This document shows, one piece after another, positions 44,150 to 56,155 of a DNA stretch of 64,000 nucleotides. Origin of the DNA: Tillandsia leiboldiana (taxonomy: Eukaryota > Streptophyta > Magnoliopsida > Poales > Bromeliaceae); the NCBI GenBank assembly GCA_029204045.2, contig CM055068.1, positions 30,517,587 to 30,581,586 on the forward strand, read 5' to 3'. Each line of letters opens with the position of its first letter. Position 1 is the first letter of the stretch. The notes under the pieces were generated by a model. It was not told the DNA's origin. It worked only from the letters and a program-made list of their open reading frames with translations, and did no database searches. Made by a program: the position numbers and the translations under genes.

Positions 44150-46913
44150 CCTCCCCTAATGGGTAGACCTCAAACTCAGATATGCCCACTAGGACTACTA
44201 GAGGCGAAACTAAAACAAGGCTGGTAAGCTAAAAATATAACAATTGATAAAAGATACCACTAATATGCCTCTAAAATAATAAGCTAACAGAATTGCTAAA
44301 TGTATGCATCAGAGTATATATGCTTGCCTGGGTAACCCAATCAAGACACCGGTGAACACCGGTACTTCCTGCTATGCCTACTAACTCACAACTCAGCTGC
44401 GGGATGCAGACCGTCTCCTGACCGACACGGTCCCATCCCAAGGGCAACAGACCGGCTCCTGACCGGCACGGTCACACATACACACACTCCGGAGTGGCAC
44501 TCGAGGGGAGCGACCCTCACGAGTAAAATAAGTCGCCATAAGTAACCAGATATAGTAGGACTGGATCAAGACTCTAATCAAGTGGGAAAAACCATCTACT
44601 AAAAGAAAATCCGATCCCCTCTCCCCCAAATCTGATGCATTAGTAATAACCCGGTCAACCGCCCAAAATCCGCGGTTGCCGCAATTACCCTGTCATCAAG
44701 CCTGCCTATCCCAAATCCCCAATAACTGACTACACTATCCCAGCCCCTGCTCTAACCTGAGCATAATATTCCCTGAGACTAGACAACAGGAGAAAGGATA
44801 AAAAGCATGATTTCTCCTAAGTCAGTTCCAATATGATAGTGTAGCAGAAAATAGTGGCCTAACTAGGTGACCATACAGGCATGCAAAGTCCTTTTACTTA
44901 ATAAAATGTTCCCAGCATTCCAATTCTCATGAGCATTAAGGTATACATTGGTTTAAATATGTGATGTACTAATATGACACAAATTAGTCTACACACATGC
45001 ATAAGCCTCCCAATATTCTCAAAACATAGTATAGTTTAAACATCTTATCCTTTGCAAGAAGCAAAAATTCATTAATGTCTAGTCCCCTAAGGATGCAAGT
45101 GCTGACAACAACCAATAATTCCATGCAAGCATGCTAGGTTCATCCCACTGATTCAACTATCAATCATGATATAGGAACATCTCTTAGTATGCCTAGTGGG
45201 TGATTAAAAGTAGGAGGTGACAACGGTACCCACCTCGAGCGCTAAATCCTGGTCCCAAAAGTGAAGTCCACGCTCGGTCCAAACAATCTCCACAACACTG
45301 CACAACATACCCCAAAAGAACATACACAAATAAACATACAATGTTCTAGCATAATCTGCCCAAATTACAACAGTCCACATTTCTGCCTTTTTCACCTGCG
45401 AGATCTGCTCAACAAATTCCAAGAAAAATACTGTCACGATCCTAGCGACGAACCGGTGAAAACGAGTACCTGCATGTTCAAATCCGAGTTTCCTATGCTG
45501 AGATACAAATTCTGCAAGGGAACCACCCCAAAATATACTGTACAGGAATTCAATGTCAAAGAACTCGGGAAAAGAAAGATTTTCACCTTCGGGGAATATT
45601 CAGAAAATTCCCAGAAAATTAGAGGGTGTTCCTTACGCTGTGGAGATGAAAAACGCCTCATGGCACGCCTCGATCCGACACATGTGCGCGAAGATATAGC
45701 CAAAACACCCGAGTGTTGTCCAAAACTCCGCGAGGAGAAATGGGTAAAAAGGATGCTCGGAAAACTCCAAGATCAACATGAAAAAAGAGAAAGCTCAAAA
45801 CACAGTAGTTGGAGCCCTACCTATCGTGAGTCCAACGGCACAAGAATCGCCCAAATCGGAGGTCAGAGTAAGCCGGGGGACCCCGCGCACTGAGATGCTA
45901 CGAAACGGGTCGCCGGTGAACGAGCGTCGCGCCGCGCAGTAAAACTGAAAACATCGGGATGCATGCCTCTGAAAAATCCTAGGGATCCACCAAAGTATAG
46001 AGCACAGTGAGAGGGAGAAGTCCCCTTAAGCACCCTCTGAAAAAAGAAACCCAGAAAAAGAGTTATAGGGCCTCAAAGTTGCTATTTATAGGCCCAAACC
46101 CGCAGCCCATGAGCTATCGGATTCGGGCGCTCCAATCCGGGCGCCCGAATCCGAAAACTCGGATTTCCCTCGTCCTACCAAGCGCCCGGAAGTCCCTGCG
46201 CCCGCCACGTGTCCCCAAACAGCGGACAGCGTGAACGGGCGACTGGGAACCAGCCGCGTGTCCACCCCCGATCAGCGGGGGTAGGTACAGCCCGCCACTC
46301 GCGGGCTGACGCGTGGCCGCACTCGAGTGCGGCCGACAGCGCGCCTGGCACCTCTGCGCGCACGCGCCCCGAGGCACTGCCCGTGCGCTCCGTGGACCGT
46401 GTTTTCGTGAGCCAGCCAATGCCAGGCTGCCACGTGTCAAGCACCCGGTCCACCGAAGCCGCGCGGTTTCCCCTGGACCGCGCCGCGTGCACCCGCCATT
46501 CCGGGCGAGCCACGTGGCCCGCACGACGGTCCATGCACCCGCCGCGCCTCCCCGTGTACCGAGCTGCGTGAGCCGGCCAATGACAGGCTGCCACGTGGCT
46601 CAGGCCGGTCCACGGTCACCTCCCATGCACCGAAAACTTCCGGAAGCCCTTTTTGGTCATCCGGACTCCGAATTTAACAAGCGAATAGCCGTTTTCAAGC
46701 GTTTTTCCGCGTTGAATCCAAATCCAACTTCAGTTTGGCCCAAAATCTTTTCTAAAATTTGGCAAATGCTGCCGAAGGCCAAATCAGCTAAAGATGTCTC
46801 ACAGGGTCCATCTGTGGCATCCCTTTGTTGCACCATGGGCCAGACACACCAACACTAGGTGTTCTACACAGTGGATTCATCGGAAAGGTTGCATGGGGAT
46901 CAGGACCACTACA
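44150..46913 (-). repeat. gypsy-D 5' LTR, distal part
   Basis: Continues the LTR interrupted at 33891 and ends GGACCACTACA at 46913, followed by the AACAG duplication. TATA-like box at 46081-46091. No coding content. Confidence 0.92.
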
Positions 46914-47930
46914 AACAGTGTGCCCCACATTGCCCAGGATGAGGCTCAGAATATTGATCTATTTGAGAGGGGACTGCATCGGGATATCTATCACTTCGTG
47001 CATTCTTGGCGAGCGCCGACTTTAGATGCAGCGAATGAGCATGCTCGGTGGATTGACCGAGGATTAGTGATCATGTCTGAGAGGGACGGAGCGCCAGGGA
47101 CCAGCTCCGGAGAGAGACGTCCAGTGTCGCCTGATTTTGGACAGTCGAGCAAATCGAGACCCCCGAGGCCGCCACGATTCCAGTCTTAGGGTCATGGGTC
47201 TTAGAGAAGACAGAGGTCGGGAGGTTCTCTATAGTCGAGGCACCAGCAGCAGTGTCAGGATGAGTGCGTCATTTGTGGTGGGCCGCATTCACCGCCACAG
47301 TGTGACCACAGACAGGGGCGATGTTTTTCTTGTGGACAGTCGGGACATTTTCTGGCAGAGTGCCCTAGTGGAGTGCTTACGGTATTACCACTTGTGACGG
47401 CACCCCCACTACCTCTTCAGGATGAAGGAGCTCCCCCGATTTACCGCCAGGCAGATAGGGCCACGATGTCGGGACAGACAGAGCGTCGACCACCAGCATC
47501 AAGCGGATGAAGTTGTGCAATCGGCTAGAGGGCGCCATGTTAGTGGATCGCGTCGTACCAGGTGTGGTTTTCTTATGGTCGTCGGAGTTAGAGCATTTGC
47601 ATTTCGCATGGGCCAGAGATAGGATCGTTAGCTTGTGCATCTGAGGTTTAGATTCCAGGTCACGTTTTGCACATAGATGAGTGTTGTCGGTCCTACCCAG
47701 TGCAGTGAGGACCTTGGATTTGGTCCATTGATTGGTTAGTTCTACAGTAGCTCTAAGATTTTGATATGGTGATTGGACATGGATTGGTTATCCCAGTATT
47801 ATTCTACCATGGATTGTCGAGAGAGGACGGTGATCCTCCGCGGACGTTGTCAGGAGGAGTATGTTTACAAAGGATGCTAGAGCACGACAGGTGTTGAGTC
47901 GTGGTTGTATCGCTTTTCTAGCGACTGTAG
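46914..47930 (+). pseudogene. gypsy-C gag (C-terminal part) and protease region, decayed
   Basis: Resumes the Gag frame cut at 25049: HIAQDEAQNIDLFERGLHRD and HARWIDRG are typical of this Gag. The frame is open to TAG at 47187-47189. Beyond it, in shifting frames, lie CVICGGPHSPPQC (about 47262-47305) and the zinc knuckle CFSCGQSGHFLAEC (47322-47363). A protease-core remnant (GMDWL-like, near 47780) and the VLSRGCIAFLATV-like stretch that precedes RT in this lineage follow, up to the copia-B insertion at 47931. Several stops and frameshifts are present. RT and later domains would lie to the right of the window. Confidence 0.85.
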
Positions 47931-49229
47931 TGTTGGGTTATGTCTAATAAGGATCTAAATAGGGGAAAAACCACCTAGAGGGGGGGTGAATAGGTGTAAA
48001 CGATAAACACTCAAAAATCTTTGCGTAATAAAATCCAATGCGGAAATGAAAAATAACACGCAAGATTTTTACGTGGAAAACTCCATCACAGGAGTAAAAA
48101 ACCACGGGACCGATAACACGGTGAAATCAACTAAGATTAAACACGTACAAAGGTGATATAACGTACTCACACATGACTCAACCTTTTTCCATACGCTTCG
48201 AGTTGATCTTCTCCGCTCGCTCCAAAACGCGCCTCGAATCCACGATTTGCGTCCAACGCCGAATCCACGGCGTCCAATGTCGAGTCCACGACGTCTGACC
48301 TAATGCACGGTCTCCACCAGGTAGTACGTCTCGATCACACGAACGTACCTCGCTCCGAATCCACGAGAGCGGTAGCACCTTGAATCCACAAGGCCACGCA
48401 AATCCTCGCGCCGATTTTGGGGAAAATCGTTGTTTTGTTGGTGGTGATGATCCGCCGAATACATATATCAAAGATAGATCGGAAATGCCATCTAAGTATT
48501 CATTAATTTGATTCTACTCAAAATCTGAGTATGAAAACCTAGAATCAAATTAATTAATATAGATGAAGAAACATAGAATTAAATCTAGTTATTTTCTTTC
48601 TTCTCTATATGTGGATCTATAAGTTTTTCTCCGTTAATATTTTTCCGTCATTTTTCGGAGTATAAAACTTATCGTGGATTACCCTAAAAGATAGAATTAC
48701 GGTTTACTTATAGGTTAGAAACCATTGAAAGAGGATAAGAATCAAAAACTAACCTTATCTGGAAATTTTCGGGTCAACAGTCCGGACTGGAATTAGTGCG
48801 ATCCGGACTATCGTCATTAAACAGAGTTTTTCCAGAAAGACCACGTTCGGGGTCCAGACTGAAATCTCACGGTCCGGACTGTTCATGCAGTTTCTGCAAA
48901 ATCCACATTCGGGGTCCGGACTGAACAAGATGTGTTCCGGACTGGATTTGCGCATGAACTAACCTATGTTCGGGGTCCAGACTGTAGTACTCTGATCCGG
49001 ATCCTGAACATATAACATGTCCAGTTTTTTATTTTTATGCGATTAAAAACCCATCCAACTGTTTCTACATTATAAGAAGTATTCGGATCACCAAGATTGT
49101 TTAGTTAAGCTTACCTGATCCTTTTGAATTCTTCTTTCTTGAGATTGAGGTATATGATCCAACCATCTTCATCTTCAATCTTCAAGACTTAACCATTTCA
49201 CGAAATACGCCAAAACAAAATCCTTAACA
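47931..49229 (-). repeat. copia-B 3' LTR (1299 bp)
   Basis: Sense TGTTAAGGATTTTG...ATAACCCAACA. The motif array of CAGTCCGGACTG and GTTCGGGGTCCGGACTG type is at about 48775-49015 and the TATA-like CCTATAAGTAAAC at 48714-48702. Confidence 0.92.
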
Positions 49230-49241
49230 ATCTCCCCCTTT
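49230..49241 (-). other. copia-B polypurine tract
   Basis: Sense AAAGGGGGAGAT directly before the LTR. Confidence 0.88.
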
Positions 49242-49920
49242 GGCGGTTTCGTGACAAAACATAGATCCACTTAAGAAAATTCAAAAAGATATTTTTGTTG
49301 CTATCACCATACAACAAAAATTTACAATAGAGATCCAAATAAAATGAATACATGAGATAAACTCCTAAAACAAACTCTAGACTTAGACGTTTGTACTCTC
49401 TGCAAAAAGAAGTAATTCTTGACAAGAGAAATCGTTAGATTATCTCAAGAATTTGACATTCAAAAAAAAACCAACAAGAGAGATAGAGTTTATACTCACC
49501 ATGACATTTATAAAATCAGATATGTATTAAAATACCAATCAGAGATAGACATATCTTCTAAGCAATAAAATCCAAATGTCATAAGTTTGTTAGTAATCAA
49601 ACAACTTGTTAGTAATAATACATGCCCAAATAGTTAGTCAAATAGTTAGTCGAGGCATGCATTCATTCACAGTACAAAAACCAAAAGTTGTTTTGATACT
49701 TACCTTGCAAGTTTCAATGTTCCACACAAGTTCTCACAGAGACCATTGTTTTAACCAGTTCAAATATCTCTCCCCCTTTTGTCACTAAACAAAGCCATAA
49801 TTACAAAAAAAATAAAAGAAAGGGAGTCATAAGTTCAAAATGAAAATGTAATGTGAGAACTAATATGAAAAACCTGCAAAACAACAAAAACAAAAAGTTG
49901 TCAGAACAACAAAAAGAATA
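49242..49920 (-). other. copia-B tail between extra ORF and polypurine tract
   Basis: AT-rich and non-coding, homologous to 9546-10202 of copia-A. Contains a TTTTGTTGTTTTGCAG acceptor-like run near 49876-49891 in sense orientation. Confidence 0.6.
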
Positions 49921-51339
49921 TCATTCAGAATCTTTAGAACTGGTACAGCCGAGTTTTTGAAAAATCTTTTTCAATATCTTGTTCATAGATATCTGTTCCT
50001 TCTTTAGATCTCCTATGTCGGCTTTCATCTCAACGAATTCGTTAGACATTCGTTCTTGTTCTGAAGAGAGTCGTTGTTGTTCCCGGTAAATAGAGGTAAC
50101 AGAGGCATCATCCCCTGAAGTTGAAGCTGGTGCAGGTGGTACTGAAGCTGTTGCTGCTGTTTTTGCTGTTGCTGTTGATGTTGAGGGTCTCTTTCCGCGA
50201 GGAGGTGTTGGAGGCTCATCCTATCTTTGTGAGAGGGACTTCACAATAGTTGTGTCGTTGATAGTTCCCAAGCTATGCATGTATGCCGACAATGAAATAT
50301 CGACTTTAAATTTCTTCAAAATTCGCATAATGATGATTGGGAAGGAAAGTCGCTATGTAGGATGGGCATGTTCCACATACCTTGCCATCCTCGACCAGAT
50401 GAGATAGGGAATGTTGAAATTAGATCCCATGGCTGCTGTGCGGTTTCCAAGAAGGTAAAGAAAAAACATCCTATCCCATCTCAGAACTTTTGTTTGCATG
50501 TTTGGCAAAATATTGTAGCAAACTATAAAGTTCAGAAATCTGTACTCAAGTCGAAGTTCTTTAGAAAGAATTGAGTTCCCCGTCGACTGAGTATCTGGGA
50601 GACATATCCCATTAACAACCACTCTCCAGGTGGTGTTGCTAAAAACATGACCCTTTAGGTAATGAGCTCCATCAACCCGGGCCTTCATTCCTAACACCTC
50701 ACCAATCAACTGAGGTGTGACCTTGATCTTAACATTCCTAACCATTATCACAAATTCTCTTGGTCCGTCGTCAAGATCAACCAACTTTGACGAATTCTGA
50801 TAGAACATCCGTATAAGATGAAGACAATATCCAAGATTGTCCGGGAAATTGCAAATGGGTGCAAGTCCCATTTGATCAAACAGAGTCCCAAAAAGTGCAG
50901 AGCGCTCCTTGAGAGCTTTGACATTTACATGTCTTTCGCCAATGCATTTTCTGTTCTCGAAATCCTTGATTCTCTCAGAACTGATAATGTCTTGTGGAGG
51001 AGGCTTGCTTGCGAGTGGCTCTTCAATAGATATACCTTGAGCACTCCCTCTTTTCCGGGCAACGCTCTTTTTCCTTGTCTTAGCTGGACTTGATTCCATT
51101 GGGGCTTTCCCCTTCTCAGCAGCGGTAGGCGGAGTCTTTGCCTTTGAAGAAGCTGCAAGGGCTTTCCCCTTTGAGGCAGTAGCTGCAGTGCCTTCCACCA
51201 AAAGCTCATCCCAGTCAATGGATTCAGCCTCAGATTCCGTCTCGGAATCATCCCGAGTTTTCATAGCCCTCTTAGGTTTTTTCGTTGCTCTTGTATGTAC
51301 CATGGAAACAAGAAGAACAATTATCCATGAAAACACCAT
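49921..51339 (-). pseudogene. copia-B extra ORF, long form (473 codons) with two TAG stops
   Basis: Protein of unknown function behind pol. The start ATG at 51339 opens a hydrophobic N-terminus MVFSWIIVLLVSMVHTRA, possibly a signal anchor. A Lys/Ala/Ser-rich basic stretch follows. A globular central region (about residues 115-330) includes VMVRNVKIK-like strands, LIGEVLGMKARVDGAHY and WRVVVNGICLP; it resembles the plant-specific transposon protein domains common in retroelement extra ORFs, though I cannot name the family with certainty. A Gln/Thr/Ala-rich linker and a C-terminal coiled coil (REQQRLSSEQERMSNEF) end at TGA 49923-49921. TAG at 50355-50353 and 50223-50221 break an otherwise open frame. 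The central region is missing from the copia-A and copia-C forms. Confidence 0.8.
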
Positions 51340-51368
51340 CGTTGCAAGTGCTTAAGAAATTGAGAAAC

Positions 51369-51751
51369 CTGCGAGTAAGAACTCAAGAACACGAAAAAAT
51401 TATTTATTTTCAAAATTTTGAAAAATTGTACCTAAACAATCATTATCGTGTAGAGAGACTAGGAATCAAATTAGTTTTGCAAAAAGAATTTTAAAAATAG
51501 ATCAATCCCATGATTTTCAAAAATTCTCATTATATGCCCTAAAACCGAATTTTCAGAAATCGAAGCCTAAAAATCCGTTAATCAAGAGAATACCAAGCAT
51601 ATAAACAAAACTAATCTACTCAGAGTTCTTATTTCAAAAGAAATTTGACCAAAAACTAATCAAAAACGAAAAAGTTACAAGATTTCCATGCACGTTTTGA
51701 GAAAGTTGAGAAAAACTGTGAAAAACCAATGTTTTGATCATAAAAACTTAC
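51369..51751 (-). other. candidate leader intron (383 bp), copia-B
   Basis: Sense ...TTCAA followed by GTAAGTTTTT at 51751, ending TTCTTACTCGCAG at 51369; the extra ORF ATG lies 30 bases further. The length equals those in copia-A and copia-C. Both splice-site matches are good. Confidence 0.5.
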
Positions 51752-51870
51752 TTGAATTCGAAGAACTTGAGAAAGAAAGATCTCCAAATTAGTTGTTTTC
51801 TAGTGAGAGAAACTTTGAAGACTTAGAAACAAAAGTTTGTAGTAAAAAGAAATCAAAACCCTTTTGTTTC

Positions 51871-51990
51871 TTATAAAACCCTAGCCGCGGTCCGGAACGG
51901 ATCAAGAATCCAGTCCGGATCGGCTACCTGCAGAAAATTCCTGCGTTCGAGATCCGGAACGGATATTCCAGTCCGGATCGGCTCCAACTT
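51871..51990 (-). promoter_or_regulatory. candidate internal promoter, copia-B
   Basis: Sense: CAGTCC/GATCCGGA-type array (51990-51890), then GGGTTTTATAAGAAAC, TATA-like, at about 51881-51868. Same layout as copia-A 8305-8415. Confidence 0.5.
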
Positions 51991-52643
51991 TTTCTTCAGA
52001 AAAATTTAGAAAAATTCCAGAAAATCCAGAAAAAACATGTAAGCACTTTTGCATGTCAACTTTAAACAAAAGTCATCGTTTTATATCAAGAGAAATAGAT
52101 TATGCTAAATCTATCAATAATATTCAAGTAATGAAACAAAAATTTATAAAAATTAAATTCTTTAAAGTTGAACAAGTTCAATGACATCTATCATGATCTT
52201 ATGAGTAATGCGTTTATCAAATCATCAATATGGTAAAGAAAATGAAGTACCAAGATCTTTTGAGCATAAACATTTTGAGCATAAACATTTTGATAAACTC
52301 CCCCTTTCAATTGGCTATCAATTATCTAAGATATGAGGTATTCAACCAAAAAATGATCTCGAGTTTCATACTTAACTCAATTTTCAAATATGATAAAAAC
52401 TATACCAAGAGATCATATGAGAGAGAAATTGACTTTGATCAATTAAAGATTACTTAATTGACATAAATGATCATTGCATCAAATGAATTATTATGATATC
52501 CAAAGCATAATAAATTTCTAAATATATGAAAGGATGCAAGTAAAGTCAATTACATATGCTCAATTAATGTTGTATGTACAAATATAGATAAGGAAACAAA
52601 AACACAAAACAAAACCTAACCTAAGCAATGATTTCAAAAAGTG
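51991..52643 (-). other. copia-B non-coding stretch between pol and promoter region
   Basis: AT-rich, homologous to copia-A 7384-8300 but without the TRIM. No ORF of note. Confidence 0.7.
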
Positions 52644-53354
52644 TTATTTCAAAGAAAGCATTCCTATTGCTTTACGCAAATGAATAAACCGTTTTTGATC
52701 CAAAGGTTTTGTTAAAAAGTCAGCTAATTGATTTTCAGTTGAAATATAAGAAATTTGAAGAATACTCGATTCAACTAGCTCTCTTAGAAAATGATATCTA
52801 AGTTCAATGTGTTTTGTTCTCGAGTGCAACACAGAATTTTTAGAAATATTTATAGCACTTGTGTTGCCACAAAGAATAGTTACCGAAGTTGCTGAAATTC
52901 GAAAGTCGCTCAACATTTTCATCCAAATGAGTTGAGTTGAACAACTACCCGCTGAAATATATTCCGCTTCGGCAGTCGAGAGTGCAATGCAGTTTTGCTT
53001 TTTACTATGCCAAGCAAAAAGGCAATGGCCAAGATAAAAACATGCACCAATCGTACTTTTTCGATCATCCACAGATCCTGCCCAATTGGCATCTGAATAT
53101 CCTATTATGTCAAGAGTTGTTCCCATAGGATACCAAATTCCGAAATTCACGGTTCCTTTGACGTACCGGATGATCCTTTTCACCACTTTTAGGTGAACCT
53201 CCTTTGGTGCTGATTGATATCTTGCGCAAATCCCAACACTAAAGGATATATCCGAGCGACTAGCCGTGAGGTAGAGTAGACTTCCAATCATGCTGCGATA
53301 AAACTTCTCGTCTACACTTTCACTAAGAGATTCACTTCCTAATCCCTTATTGCT
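52644..53354 (-). pseudogene. copia-B RNase H end of pol, truncated by gypsy-F
   Basis: Open frame from the gypsy-F border to the stop at 52644. Motifs YRSMIGSLLYLTASR, GYSDANWAGSVDDRKST, ALSTAEAEYIS, RTKHIELRYHF and ADFLTKPL are the same as in copia-A. No stop inside, so the damage is the insertion itself. No genuine start codon is present because this is the middle of a polyprotein. Confidence 0.88.
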
Positions 53355-53405
53355 TGTCACGCCCCGGGGTCGAACTGCGACCCGGGCTTGCCAACAGATC
53401 CGCCA

Positions 53406-53429
53406 TCTGTACGGAAACTGCCGTACAGA
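53406..53429 (-). other. LTR 3'-end hairpin (gypsy-F)
   Basis: Sense TCTGTACGG-CAGTTT-CCGTACAGA, a perfect 9-bp stem, followed by TGGCGGATCTGTTGGC. Confidence 0.75.
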
Positions 53430-53848
53430 CGAAGCGTCTACCCTGCAAAAGATCTATAGCTAAACATGTATCAGAGCTGAAAAAGAAACTAATAGCTACT
53501 GAAATCAAACTGAACATCTGATATAAAAAAAATCTCAAGTACAAGTCTCTCACAACTATAAAAAAGTAAATACAATCCTCACTGATCTCTCAGAATGTCC
53601 AGTACAAAAGTGGAAACATGAAATATACCAGGTACATCTACATCAGACTCTCAATGCTGGTAAGGAACTAACGGCCGCGTCCTCACCTCGATCTGCTGTC
53701 ACCGCGTGAACCAAGCCGGAACAGCTACCTCAAACCTGTCACCGCAGCGGGTGTGAGATCTACTGCAGAAGGCATATCTCAGTGGGTACCGACCCAATAT
53801 CCACGGTATGCCCACTAAGTCTACTGAAGGAAAAACAGATAGGTATGC

Positions 53849-53869
53849 AGATAGATAGATAGATAGATA
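53849..53869. repeat. (AGAT)n microsatellite
   Basis: Five tandem AGAT units in the gypsy-F LTR. Confidence 0.95.
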
Positions 53870-55556
53870 ATGGATAAGCTGAAAGAAAACTACAGCTAAA
53901 ATATCTCAATCATAAAGCTGAAGAAACTCTACTAACAACATGATATGCATACACTCTCTACTGCTAAGATGCCTCAGTATCAATGCTCAAGGGAAAGAAA
54001 CCCATCTAAGAACACAGTATGTAACCACCCGCTCATATCACCCAATCTCAATGACTGCCTCATAGGGTCCAGTCAAGCCTGCGCCAAACCTACTGCCACC
54101 TCATCCACACTGGGACGGTACTTACGTAGGGCATCCCACATGGACTATATCAATCTCAAGCGAACTCTAGTGTATCAACTAGTCGCGTCAACAACACGCA
54201 GCCTCGTCAGGCTCGGTATCATCATCACACCCGGGGCGTAGCTCGAGGGGAGCGACCCTACCGAACTCAAGTATCACATCTGTCTCACTGTCTCATAAGC
54301 GGCACATGCAGGCTATGATCCACGATCAAACAGATCGGAAGCTCGATGCTCAACTAGCATAACTCGGTCGGAGAAAGACTCTACGACTAAATCAGAAAAT
54401 GCCCAACAATCTCAAAGATATGTCGGAGAAACCTCGACGACTCAATCTGATAATGCACGACCCATGGCTAAGTCGGGAAACCTCCACGACTCGATCTGCC
54501 AGAACCCCCAAACTCTCATAACTAAGTGGGAGAACCACCTCCACTATCAAATCAGAGATACCTAAACCATGATCTAGGATAATCTCATCAGAAGCTCCGA
54601 AACTCAAATGACACTATAACTCATCTCAAAACTCAAAAAGAGACCCCTCGGCCCCCAGGCACGAGGTCTAATGCACCCTGAATCTATGCCATACCTCTGG
54701 CGAACTCATAATTTAAAAACCACCTTTGAAAATGTTGTTTTTCCTTAAAACGGGCTTTCTCGATTTTTAAAACGATCAGGGTGCAAAAATAATGCCAACA
54801 AAACATGCAGTCTAGTGTCATGTAGTGTCAGGAGTATACTAAAAATAATCTGGGGTTCTAAATAATTTTCTAAAAATTTCCAGGCAACTATCAGATGTAA
54901 AAACAGTGAAAATAGCATGGTAAACATGATCAAATTGCATTCAGGATCATTAAGGGGCATTCCATACATTTTGGAGAAATTCAAACCCACCTGGAACGCT
55001 TTCCGCAGGTAATCGCTGAAGTCGGTGAAGCGCCGGACCACTCATTGACCAAAATCTGTCGAAACACCAAACCGCGCCGCGCGCGCACACTGCCGCGAAC
55101 CTCGGAAAAATCCCCGAAAGCTCGAACAAAATTCTTGAGTCTTCTACAAAAATCCCGGCGCACTCTGGCTCGCTCCACGGCCAACCCACAACACCAACAG
55201 CACACTAAAAATCCAAAAAAAAAATCCCCCCACACACACTTCCACAAGCTCCAGTGCACACACACATTACCCCGAGCACACTCAAAACCTCACAGCACCA
55301 ACCAAAATCTCACAATACCCATCTTAGGCTCATAGCACACACTAGCACCCCCAGCACACACCCAGCCCAACAAGCAGCACAAACCGAGCCCCAAGCTCCT
55401 TCAGCTCCGTGTGCCGGAAATAACAAAACTGGCCAAGCAGCACCAAAAACTGCACTACATCAAGTAAGAAAGGGGGATAAGCCAAAAATCAGTGAAAATT
55501 CGGCCAAACAAGGGATCGCCGGCATAAAAAACAAGCCCCCAGCCGCCGAAAATGCC

Positions 55557-56155
55557 CCGCGCCGCGCGAGGAGCTTCCTGCGCATGCGCCGCTGCGCGCC
55601 GGCCATCCGCTGTCCGCTTGGATCCCGCGCTAGCCGCCTGCCGCGCGGCGCCCACGCGCTGCCGAGCGCAGCCTTGGCGCGTGCCGCGCGGCACCAGGTG
55701 CCTGCCGCGCGGCGCTGCATCTGCTGCACTGCGCCCAGGTGCGCCCGCCAGCTGCGCGGCGCCATGGCGCGCCCGCCTCCTGCGCGCGGCGCCCAGGTGC
55801 GCCCGCATGCGGCGCAGAGCCCAGGGCGCCCGCCTGCTGCGCGGGGCGCCCAGGTGCGCCCGCATGCTGCGCGGCGCCCAGGGTGCCCGCCTGCTGCGCG
55901 GGGCGCCCAAGTGCGCCCGCATGCTGCGCGGCGCCCAGGACGCCCACCAGCTGCGCGCCCGCATGCGCTGCGTGGCGCCCTGGCGTCCGCAGTGCGGCGC
56001 CCTGGCGCCCGCAGCGCAGCGCCCTGCTGCGCGCTCGCCTTGCTGCGCGCGCGCAGCATCCAAGCGTCTGCTGCGCGCAGCGCTCATGAACGCCCGCGCA
56101 GCAGTCCGCGCCGGCCGCGCGCGCACCCTTGCGCGCTCGCGCGGCCTCCTCCTCC
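55557..56155. repeat. GC-rich array with 57-bp units (gypsy-F LTR)
   Basis: Unit CCTGCTGCGCGGGGCGCCCA followed by GGTGCGCCCGCATGCTGCGC and GGCGCCCAGGGTGCCCG, with several degenerate copies. Unit sequence differs from the arrays of gypsy-A, gypsy-E and gypsy-H, but composition and place within the LTR are alike. Confidence 0.82.

Larger units (their letters stand above)
25050..46913 (-). mobile_element. gypsy-D: Tekay/Del-type Ty3-gypsy element, itself split by gypsy-E
   Basis: Target duplication AACAG at 25045-25049 and 46914-46918. The sense LTR runs TGTAGTGGTCC...GGGGCGTGACA. The 3' LTR is 25050-28274 (3225 bp). The 5' LTR is 33427-33891 plus 44150-46913 (3229 bp once gypsy-E is taken out). 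The two LTRs differ by point changes and small indels (15 bp near 27140 versus 45777; 10 bp near 27985). Gag-pol has eleven stops and one frameshift, fitting an older insertion than gypsy-E. Confidence 0.92.
47931..53354 (-). mobile_element. copia-B: SIRE/Maximus-type element, 3' part
   Basis: From right to left on the minus strand: RNase H end, non-coding stretch with promoter and intron-like signals, long extra ORF, polypurine tract and 3' LTR. Inserted in gypsy-C (left flank TGTAG, 47926-47930) and interrupted at 53355 by gypsy-F. The rest of pol, gag and the 5' LTR lie beyond the right edge. The region behind pol provides the empty site for the copia-A TRIM (plus strand AGCAATGATTTCAAAAAGTG near 52624-52643). 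Confidence 0.9.

Noticed and set aside
53340..53360. A translation start for the copia-B RNase H fragment at the gypsy-F border
   Set aside because: The apparent start is a GTG formed by the inserted LTR end; the fragment is the middle of a polyprotein.
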